57,736 nt of DNA, from positions 1 to 57,736 of the forward strand of contig JAJRWI010000062.1 in NCBI GenBank assembly GCA_024276825.1. Reading direction: 5' to 3'. This DNA comes from an archaeon. Lineage in GTDB: Archaea > Asgardarchaeota > Thorarchaeia > Thorarchaeales > Thorarchaeaceae. A model generated the notes under the pieces. That model was not told the origin of the DNA. It saw nothing but the letters and a program-made list of their open reading frames with translations, and searched no databases. Below are positions 51,394 through 57,736 of the stretch, piece after piece. Numbering within the stretch: position 1 is the first letter of the stretch; each line of letters opens with the position of its first letter. Position numbers and translations under genes: made by a program.

Positions 51394-52560
51394 ATGTCAA
51401 ACACAGTCTATCTGGACTATCACACAGCAAAGCCTGTAGACCCACGAGTATTGGACGAGATGATGCCGTGGTTCACTGAGAGGTTTGCGAACCCATCTTC
51501 GTTGCACAGGGATGGTGACCTCGCTACTGAAGCTCTTGAGGCAAGTAGAGAGAAAGTTGCACAATTCGTCAATGCGGACAATGATGAGATAATCTTCACA
51601 TCAGGAGCCACCGAGTCCATCAATCTTGCGATTATTGGCTACATGATGAAGAACAGGAAGAGAGGAAACCACCTGATAATTTCAGAAGTGGAGCACATCT
51701 CAATTCACAACATTGCGAAGTATCTTGAGAGGCTTGGATTCAATGTTTCAAAGGTTCCAGTGGATCAGTACGGACGTGTGAAACTCTCAAAGTTAGAGAG
51801 GCGAGTCACGGACAAGACAATTCTCATTTCAATCCAATATGCAAACAATGAGATAGGCACTGTTCAGAATATCCAAGAGATTGGAGAATTTGCAAACGAG
51901 AGGGGCATTGCATTTCACACAGATGCGGTTGCTGCAGAAGGCCTGGTCCCAATCAATGTAGAGAGGGACAATATCAACCTGATGTCAATATCATCCAACG
52001 ACATCTATGGACCCCGAGGCGTTGGGGCACTTGTGATGAGAAAGAGGTATCGTGTGAATCCAGTGATGATTGGCGGAGGTCAGGAGCGAGGACTGCGTTC
52101 AGGCTCAGAGGACATTCCGGGAATAGTGGGGATGGCAAAAGCTGCAGAAATAATGCAGAGCGAGATGGATGATGAGGTCAGGAGATTCAAAGCCTGGCGG
52201 GACAGACTGATTAGAGAAGTACTGAGCATAATTCCAGACGCCCATTTGAATGGCCATCCAACCGACAGATTGGCGAGCAATGCACACTTCCGATTTGAGG
52301 GGGTGGAGGGCGAGGCCCTGCTATTGTCATTCAAGGACAAGGGGATCTCTGTATCGACAGGTTCTGCATGCTCCTCAAAGACACTTGAACCATCGCATAC
52401 ACTGATATCAACAGGATTGTTGCACGAGGAGGCACATGACTCTCTGCAACTGACAATTGGCAGGTTCACAAAGAATGAGGACATAGATACAGTCCTTAAA
52501 GCACTGCCTGAGATTGTTGGAAAACTGCGGGAGATGTCCCCCATCTACAAAGGGAGATAA
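51394..52560 (+). CDS. iscS: IscS-like cysteine desulfurase lacking the PLP lysine
   Basis: 388 residues, class V aminotransferase fold. The nucleophile is kept (C326 in GSACSS), as are the PLP-stacking His (SEVEHISIH) and the Asp of HTDAVAAEG. But the Schiff-base motif S-G-H-K is S-S-N-D here, so Lys is replaced by Asp (D203) and the following YGPRG is kept. The same change is known in Archaeoglobus fulgidus IscS, which does not act as a normal desulfurase. It may rather be a sulfur-accepting scaffold with IscU and TusA. GAGAGG precedes the start. Confidence 0.9.
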   Translation: MSNTVYLDYHTAKPVDPRVLDEMMPWFTERFANPSSLHRDGDLATEALEASREKVAQFVNADNDEIIFTSGATESINLAIIGYMMKNRKRGNHLIISEVEHISIHNIAKYLERLGFNVSKVPVDQYGRVKLSKLERRVTDKTILISIQYANNEIGTVQNIQEIGEFANERGIAFHTDAVAAEGLVPINVERDNINLMSISSNDIYGPRGVGALVMRKRYRVNPVMIGGGQERGLRSGSEDIPGIVGMAKAAEIMQSEMDDEVRRFKAWRDRLIREVLSIIPDAHLNGHPTDRLASNAHFRFEGVEGEALLLSFKDKGISVSTGSACSSKTLEPSHTLISTGLLHEEAHDSLQLTIGRFTKNEDIDTVLKALPEIVGKLREMSPIYKGR

Positions 52561-52563
52561 ATT

Positions 52564-53343
52564 ATGATGAAATCAACAAGTTATTCAGAGAAAGTTTTGG
52601 ATCACTTCAGAAATCCGCGCAATGTCGGAGTTCTTGAGGGTGACGATGTAGCAGTTGGAAGAGTTGGAAATCCCACTTGCGGAGACCTCATGGAGGTGTT
52701 CATCCGTGTAGATGGTGACAGGATCGTGGATGCCAAGTTCAGAACATTTGGCTGCGGTTCTGCAATTGCAACAAGCAGCATGACAACCGAGCTTGTGAAA
52801 GGAATGACTCTGGAGGAGGCATTGCAGGTCACAAGATCGGATGTTGCTGACGCCTTAGATGGACTGCCACCAATTAAGATGCATTGCAGTAATTTAGCTG
52901 CTGATGCACTTCATGAGGCCATAAGGAATTACAGATCACGAGGAATCAAAGTCAACGATAGCGAGGGAGGCGAGGCCTTTGACAAGAGCTGTCTGATCGG
53001 ACTTGATGAGTATTTAGACAGAGGGCTCTACTTGTCATATGACGAAGCTGAGATCTTCGAGGGGCAACGCACCCTTGTGCTTCATACTGGCGATGAGTCT
53101 CTCAGGGCGGCAATCGAACTGACTGGTGTCACTAACCGAGTGATACTCCTCAGTGCTGCAGACCACATTGTCACTACTGAAGAACTTCAGAGAGAACTTG
53201 AGTCTTCAAATGTGAAGATTCTTACAATGTCAAAGCTTCTCGAGATTCGCGGTGATGATGAAGTAGAAAAGGTATTGATACACAACGTTGAGGAAGACGA
53301 GGACTACGAACTCTTTGTAGATGCTGTGCTCATCATTGATTGA
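52564..53343 (+). CDS. iscU: IscU scaffold fused to a thioredoxin-reductase-like half domain
   Basis: 259 residues; IscU alone is about 130. The IscU part keeps its three cysteines and Asp: NPTCGDLMEV, FGCGSAIATSS and KMHCSNLAADAL. From ~150 the chain follows the NAD(P)H domain of thioredoxin reductase (YLDRGLYLSYDEAEIFEGQ, TLVLHTGDESLRAAIELTG, VKILTMSKLLEIRGDDEVEKVLI, LFVDAVLIID). The CxxC of true reductases is replaced by LSYDEAE, and no FAD domain is present. It may bind a nucleotide or a flavoprotein partner. Confidence 0.85.
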   Translation: MMKSTSYSEKVLDHFRNPRNVGVLEGDDVAVGRVGNPTCGDLMEVFIRVDGDRIVDAKFRTFGCGSAIATSSMTTELVKGMTLEEALQVTRSDVADALDGLPPIKMHCSNLAADALHEAIRNYRSRGIKVNDSEGGEAFDKSCLIGLDEYLDRGLYLSYDEAEIFEGQRTLVLHTGDESLRAAIELTGVTNRVILLSAADHIVTTEELQRELESSNVKILTMSKLLEIRGDDEVEKVLIHNVEEDEDYELFVDAVLIID

Positions 53344-53502
53344 AAACTGATGAACATGCTGTTTCACCAGCAATATTAATCTGAAGTAGTTTCATGAGTA
53401 TTCGCCTGTATTAGTCATCAAATCTGCTTGAGGAGAGGAGTTTCTATCTGTTTTAATTAAATTCATATTCATTTGTTAAGGGCAAAGAACAAGGTTCTGA
53501 GT

Positions 53503-54594
53503 ATGACACTGTCAACGATTGGGATTATCCTGTATTTCTTTGAGCAGATGGCTTTCATCAGTGGTGCTTCACTGATGTGGAGCATCTACCGCAGATACAG
53601 ATTTGCATCGCATGGATACATGGTTCTGTCGTTTATTTCGTGGATAATCAGTTCATCAAGCAGAATGATGCTGAACAGCATGGAAATCATTGATGCACTT
53701 CTTCAACAGGCCTTTTGGATTATGATGAACTTCTTTCTAGTGATAGGAATAATAACTACATTCTATTCGTTCTTCTATTTCCAATACAACAGAATGCCCG
53801 CGAGAGCAAACATTGCATCACTCCTTGGAGGCGCAACACTACTCGCATTTTGTAACCCTGATTGGTTTGAGTTGTCATATATATCGGACCTTGGAATATT
53901 CATTGCAACATATGACTCGAGAATCAATCTTTTTGCGGGACCTCTCATTCTACTCTTTGTGATTGTGTTCTTATTGCCCATCTACACAAAGTATCGCCTA
54001 GCCACAACAAAGGAGATCAAGCATGAGAGCCTGAGCCTGTTAATTGTGCTCTCATTTCTTCTACTCTGGGCCGCAATGAGCGCAATATCCTCAATCACAC
54101 TCGTGCAGATCATTCGGCCGTTCTTTTTTGCTGCCGGATGGATTGTCTGGGTTGTCCTGACAAAGCGGCGTCCCTTGAACCTAATCTTCACACAGCGCAG
54201 ATTTGAGAAGGTCCTTGTGATGACAGATTCAGGATATCCAATCTTGCTATATGATTTTGAGACCCATGAGTTAGATGATCCTTCATTGTTCTCAGCATTG
54301 TTCTCTGCACTTCAGAGTATGATGAAGGACCTCATGAGCTCAAGCGCTGCACTAAAGTCAATATACTATGAGAACAAGGTTGTCACTGTGGAGAAACGAA
54401 ACGAGATTATCTTTCTTGGTATTGGCGACGAGCCTGACACAGCACTGACTGTGGCCCTGCAGGTCTTTGCGGACAACATATTGGAGAAGTATAAGACATT
54501 GGTGTCCTCAGATGGCTCGGTAATAGTGGACTTGAACGATGATGATGAGATCAGAGAGATAATTGCTAGGTCATTTGAGAGAGTGATATTCTAA
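53503..54594 (+). CDS. Membrane protein with C-terminal longin/roadblock-like domain
   Basis: 363 residues from the ATG at 53503; a TTTTAATTAAA box lies ~45 bases upstream. About seven hydrophobic segments fill residues 1-225 (for example AFWIMMNFFLVIGIITTFYSF and LLIVLSFLLLWAAMSAISS). The C-terminal ~130 residues look longin-like: KVLVMTDSGYPILLYDF, SALFSALQSMMKDLMSSS, EIIFLGIGDEPDTALTVALQVFADNIL. Longin and roadblock domains are abundant in Asgard archaea and serve small GTPases in eukaryotes. Next to it lies a roadblock-like gene. Confidence 0.75.
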   Translation: MTLSTIGIILYFFEQMAFISGASLMWSIYRRYRFASHGYMVLSFISWIISSSSRMMLNSMEIIDALLQQAFWIMMNFFLVIGIITTFYSFFYFQYNRMPARANIASLLGGATLLAFCNPDWFELSYISDLGIFIATYDSRINLFAGPLILLFVIVFLLPIYTKYRLATTKEIKHESLSLLIVLSFLLLWAAMSAISSITLVQIIRPFFFAAGWIVWVVLTKRRPLNLIFTQRRFEKVLVMTDSGYPILLYDFETHELDDPSLFSALFSALQSMMKDLMSSSAALKSIYYENKVVTVEKRNEIIFLGIGDEPDTALTVALQVFADNILEKYKTLVSSDGSVIVDLNDDDEIREIIARSFERVIF

Positions 54595-54633
54595 TCAGAC
54601 GACTGCAAGTATTGGCAGGTCATTCTGGTCCGG

Positions 54634-55269
54634 TCATAGCAAATCTTTCAACATAACTGCAGCTCGGTCCAGTTCAACATCCACCTTTCCCACTCGGCGT
54701 TCTTTACGTGCAATCGCAACACGCCAGTTCTCATCCTCAGGAACAAGAATAAACCGCTTGGACTCGCCATCCAGAAGTGCACCAGTGATTTCGCCAAGTT
54801 CGATGTTTGCTGAGAGCATCTGAATGCCAGACCAGAGGGCTGTTGTCGCACTGAATAAATGGGTCTCATCGATAGAACTGTCAAGTGACTCGGGCTCAGA
54901 AACACCAGTGGAAGTGACAAGAATGCTTCTTTCTGTTTGATCAGGACTGATTGAGATCTTTCGACCGAACGATGGTGAAACTGCAACGAACCAAGAGAGT
55001 AGACTGCCATCAGGCTTTCTCAGCGGTTTCACAATGACATTTCGAGAAGTACCACCAACAAGGATGTGCTCAGATTGCCCCAGATTCAGTTCGGAACTTG
55101 CTCTGTCAAAGATTGAGAAGATTGTTCTTGCAGCAACTCCAAGATTCATGTCAATTCCAACAGAAGCAACAGGAAGCCCAAGTGATGAGATTAAGGCAAT
55201 GCTCTCAAGACCACCGCGTTTGTGAGCGTGGCTTATCACAGCCTGAATTGCATTCATATCTGTCCCCAT
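54634..55269 (-). CDS. Roadblock/LC7-like protein, probably two domains
   Basis: 211 residues from the ATG at 55269, which lies 6 bases after AAGGTG (55287 and 55257 are alternatives). The first ~95 residues follow the roadblock fold: AIQAVISHAHKRGGLESIALISSLGLPVASVG, ARTIFSIFDRASSEL, HILVGGTSRNVIVKPL, LLSWFVAVSP. The second half (FSATTALWSGIQMLSANIEL, ITGALLDGESKRFILVPED) looks like a degenerate second copy. Such proteins act as GTPase regulators or scaffolds. It is convergent with the longin-like membrane gene. Confidence 0.7.
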   Translation of the reverse strand: MGTDMNAIQAVISHAHKRGGLESIALISSLGLPVASVGIDMNLGVAARTIFSIFDRASSELNLGQSEHILVGGTSRNVIVKPLRKPDGSLLSWFVAVSPSFGRKISISPDQTERSILVTSTGVSEPESLDSSIDETHLFSATTALWSGIQMLSANIELGEITGALLDGESKRFILVPEDENWRVAIARKERRVGKVDVELDRAAVMLKDLL

Positions 55270-55349
55270 TTTGTACACCTTGTTCATCTGATTAAACAGT
55301 AGTGGCTCTCACAGGTCATACGTAAGAATCATAGAAAAACAATTGTCGC

Positions 55350-56177
55350 TTATACTTGCATCTTCTCAACAAAGTCTGTGAGAAGTTGTATGTATTTTTT
55401 GCTCTGAATCAGGTATGGAAAGTGATTTGCACTACTGTCAAATGTGAATATATCCGCGTCAGGATATGCATTCACAATCTCAGTCTGTAACTCTTCTGGA
55501 ACAAGAGGATCATTCTCGGTATTGATGATCAGCACATGCTCAACATCAGGAGGTTTAACAAGATCTTCAAATATGAAACTCTTCAATCGAGCCATGATTG
55601 CATCCTTGGACACGGTTGTGAATAGTTCATCTGTCAGGTACTGCCGAGCTGCTTCATGTCTGATGTTCTTCAGAGGGCTTTTCATCACACTCTTTATGAT
55701 GAAGCCAGGAATGAGCCTTGAGAGCTTCAATACTCGGTGAAACTTCATCCTGTAATATTGAGATGAGCAGAACGTGTTTCCTAGAACAAGCCCCTTTACA
55801 ATTTCTGGATACTTGATAGCAAAGTATTGACCAATGAATCCCCCGAATGATGTCCCCAATAGGACTATCTTTTTAATACTCAGTTCATCGAGAAACAGCT
55901 TAAGTTGAACCGAGATCTCTTCAGCTGATGTTATTGGTGGGACATTGACACCAATGACTCGCATTCGTTTTGAAAGCTCTCGCATCTGCAGCCAGAAGAT
56001 CTCAGCATTTCCGATTGTGCCATGAATAAACACAAATGCAAATGGCAAGGGGTTATCGCAATTTGTCAGATCATGATACTGCCAATCAAAACCATTAACT
56101 GTCATTGAGTGTAGTTTGTTGACCTCACGAAAGTTGTGAAGCTCTTCAAGAGTCCAGTCATCATTTATCTCATTCAT
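55350..56177 (-). CDS. Alpha/beta hydrolase resembling eukaryotic maspardin (SPG21)
   Basis: 275 residues. Triad candidates: S110 in LLGTSFGGF, D223 in NTENDPLVPEEL, H252 in SANHFPYL. Segments correspond in order to my recollection of human maspardin: the FIHGTIGNAEIFWLQ region, GTSFGGF (GASLGGF), LVLGNTFCSS (LILCNSF), LIPGFIIKSV, a basic-to-acidic linker and NHFPYL (GNFPYL). Maspardin lacks the catalytic His; this protein keeps it. It could still be a general hydrolase; alignment is needed. Confidence 0.8.
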   Translation of the reverse strand: MNEINDDWTLEELHNFREVNKLHSMTVNGFDWQYHDLTNCDNPLPFAFVFIHGTIGNAEIFWLQMRELSKRMRVIGVNVPPITSAEEISVQLKLFLDELSIKKIVLLGTSFGGFIGQYFAIKYPEIVKGLVLGNTFCSSQYYRMKFHRVLKLSRLIPGFIIKSVMKSPLKNIRHEAARQYLTDELFTTVSKDAIMARLKSFIFEDLVKPPDVEHVLIINTENDPLVPEELQTEIVNAYPDADIFTFDSSANHFPYLIQSKKYIQLLTDFVEKMQV

Positions 56178-56221
56178 GATTCAGATAAGAGGACTTTCTA
56201 ATGCTATAAAGATGGCGGATC

Positions 56222-56860
56222 TCATTTCTCACGTCCTTCTCGTTCTAGAGCAACGGTTCTCCATGCAAGACAGGTGCCCACGGTCTCAAGGGGACTCCAA
56301 TGAGCGGCAATCTCCTTGACCTTCTTTGGTGTAGGGAGTTCATTGAGCTTGTAGAGTATCTGAACACCTTTCCTGACTCCAAGATCGTTTGGAGCCAGAA
56401 CATCCAGTCTACCCAGTGAGAAAATGAGATACATCTGCACGGTCCATTCACCAACTCCCTTGATTGCGGAGAACAACTTGCAGATCTCATCAGATGATAG
56501 ACTGCTGAGGGAGTCTGCAGTGCCATATTCTGCAAGAAAGCCATTGGGACTGAAAGCCTCTACAATGTTGTGCACATATGATGCCTTCTGCCTTGATAGG
56601 CCCACACTTCGCAACTCGTCTTGATCCTTTGATAGCAGGGACTCGGGAGTCAATTCGCCAACCAGATCAGTCAGTCTGCCGAGAATCGTCTTTGCCGCTT
56701 TACCTGACAGCTGCTGATAGACCACGGATTTTACAAGCATCAAAAAGGGATCTTCGAGTGTGGGCTTCAGGTTTAGATCTGCGCTTCTTATTGCAGACTC
56801 CAGTTCGGGTGCCTGTTTGATGAATCGCTCAAGCACTCTCTTTGTGAATATGTTCCTCAT
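56222..56860 (-). CDS. HhH-GPD DNA glycosylase (AlkA-like)
   Basis: 212 residues. DNA-3-methyladenine glycosylase II type: DPFLMLVKSVVYQQLSGKAA, the helix-hairpin-helix IKGVGEWTVQMYLIFSL and the catalytic Asp region DVLAPNDLGVRKG. No Fe-S cysteine cluster, unlike Nth/MutY. It removes alkylated bases. AlkA of E. coli has an extra N-terminal domain that is absent here. It is transcribed alone on the minus strand after the maspardin-like gene. Confidence 0.88.
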   Translation of the reverse strand: MRNIFTKRVLERFIKQAPELESAIRSADLNLKPTLEDPFLMLVKSVVYQQLSGKAAKTILGRLTDLVGELTPESLLSKDQDELRSVGLSRQKASYVHNIVEAFSPNGFLAEYGTADSLSSLSSDEICKLFSAIKGVGEWTVQMYLIFSLGRLDVLAPNDLGVRKGVQILYKLNELPTPKKVKEIAAHWSPLETVGTCLAWRTVALEREGREK

Positions 56861-57035
56861 ACGGTTAAGTAGGATGTTGGATTATTAATGGTATGTTTCA
56901 CGAACTTGAAAACAGAAATGAAAGAAATTTTGAACGATTGATTTAGCGGACTGACTGAGAGATAAATACGAAATCTGATTGAAATTAAAAGTGGAAGGAG
57001 TATCTAAAGAGGAAGATATCTGGTAAAATCTCCAT

Positions 57036-57736
57036 TTATAGGTGATACCTATGTCTGTCAATGAACTCCTGCTTCTTTGACTTGTTCCATGATGACAGAC
57101 TCTGCAGATATCCAGTGACCCGTGAGATGATATCCACGCCCACAAAGCCGCACTTCGGACAGGGAATCCTGTCGAGGTCTTCAACTGTCGCAAACCGCGC
57201 GTTTCGCCAGTCAATGCCCTCTTGGTGGCCACACCGAGAGCAATGCAGAATGTCTTTTGTGAAGGCCCAATATGAATTTAACGTCGACCTAGCGATTTTC
57301 AGGGTCAGCTTCCAGAGTGCATCGGGATCGGGATTAGCCTCGCCGAGGTAGATGTGAGTCAGAGCACCGCCGTCCATATAGGGATGAAACATTCCCTCCT
57401 TCCTAATGCGTTCACTGAGAGGCAGATCGGCACCGACGTAGAGAGTGGTAGAGTTGGTGTAGTAAACATTGGGGGCCTCGCCCTTTAGGTACTTACGAAT
57501 ACCGGGATAGGCCCGATAGTCCTTAGCAGCAAGGCGGCCTGCAGCACTCTCAGCAGGTGTCCGGGTGACACCGAAGGACAGGCCTGTTTCCTCTTCAAAC
57601 TCCTTAGCCTTTGCCTTAAGGTATTTCAGGACCTTGATACCGAACCGTGTGCCCTCTCTCTCATGTAGATGGTGACCTGTGAGTATATAGGCCATTTCTT
57701 CAAAGCCAACGGTGCCCAGCAGAAACTCGCGTTTAC
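57036..57736 (-). CDS. nrdD: Anaerobic (class III) ribonucleotide reductase, C-terminal part
   Basis: 233 residues; the frame is open to base 57736, so the 5' part lies outside. It ends with the NrdD zinc site (CSRCGHQ and CPKCGFV) and the glycyl-radical segment SRVTGYLQSLSSWNK, followed by EFIDRHRY. The upstream part KREFLLGTVGFEEMAYILTGHH is typical. It makes deoxynucleotides without oxygen. The 175 bases between it and the AlkA-like gene show no clear element. The radical SAM activase candidate is at 29746-30441. Confidence 0.92.
   Translation of the reverse strand, partial: KREFLLGTVGFEEMAYILTGHHLHEREGTRFGIKVLKYLKAKAKEFEEETGLSFGVTRTPAESAAGRLAAKDYRAYPGIRKYLKGEAPNVYYTNSTTLYVGADLPLSERIRKEGMFHPYMDGGALTHIYLGEANPDPDALWKLTLKIARSTLNSYWAFTKDILHCSRCGHQEGIDWRNARFATVEDLDRIPCPKCGFVGVDIISRVTGYLQSLSSWNKSKKQEFIDRHRYHL

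Noticed and set aside
56885..57232. Minus-strand ORF before the nrdD end
   Set aside because: It overlaps nrdD in another frame and shows no protein-like pattern.

Overview
The window looks like a chromosomal segment of an Asgard archaeon, possibly of the Thorarchaeia type; the lineage is inferred from gene content only. Supporting traits are: archaeal TATA-like boxes with short leaders, GGTGA/GGAGG ribosome binding sites, a 20S proteasome alpha subunit, archaeal D-aminoacyl-tRNA deacylase, longin-like, roadblock-like and degenerate small-GTPase-like proteins, a maspardin-like hydrolase, and class III (anaerobic) ribonucleotide reductase. Genes are dense on both strands, and four convergent pairs overlap at their stop codons. 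I saw no rRNA, tRNA, insertion sequence or CRISPR array.

Layout. 1-1481 (+): end of an FAD-linked 2-hydroxyacid dehydrogenase and its GlcF/HdrD-like Fe-S partner. 1546-5276 (-): acyl-CoA metabolism (enoyl-CoA hydratase, 3-hydroxyacyl-CoA dehydrogenase with a duplicated C-terminal domain, SCP2 protein) with a nitroreductase and two small unknown genes. 5363-9553: a membrane protein, two small ribbon-helix-helix-type ORFs, two tandem paralogues of an unknown Cys-motif family, and a YkgJ-type protein. 9528-15784: aminotransferase, small membrane proteins, DUF362, E1-like enzyme, an acidic Pro-rich protein, a P-loop-less GTPase-like protein, a GNAT enzyme. 15779-23903 (-): a coiled-coil block headed by a 1,299-residue TrmB-like protein, plus DtdA.

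24047-24850 (+) is the most unusual locus. An ORF is interrupted by one in-frame TGA placed as C-x-x-TGA, and a SECIS-like fold spans its end. It is a selenoprotein candidate.

25473-30441: regulators, a PD-(D/E)XK nuclease, a GTPase-like/beta-carbonic-anhydrase-like fusion, an ATP-grasp ligase, proteasome alpha, NrdG. 30523-34707 (-): a coiled-coil membrane protein with a wHTH/zinc-ribbon partner, and a PAS histidine kinase. 34782-39587 (-): a probable lipoate operon of two radical SAM proteins, a lipoate ligase fused to DUF116, and a geranylgeranyl-reductase-like flavoprotein. 39646-42240: a divergent pair, histone-deacetylase-family protein and beta-propeller/zinc-ribbon/wHTH protein. 42309-46619 (+): two Cache-HAMP sensors, the first carrying TPR and VWA domains. 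46629-49329 (+): SpeA-type arginine decarboxylase and LarE-like sulfurtransferase. 51134-53343 (+): tusA-iscS-iscU operon behind a perfect 14-bp tandem repeat; its IscS lacks the PLP lysine and its IscU is fused to a thioredoxin-reductase-like half. 53503-56860: membrane longin-like, roadblock-like, maspardin-like and AlkA-like genes. The right edge holds the 3' end of nrdD.

Recurring themes are anaerobic metabolism (NrdD/NrdG, radical SAM enzymes, Fe-S proteins), sulfur and lipoate handling, and cytoskeletal or membrane-traffic-like folds typical of Asgard archaea.
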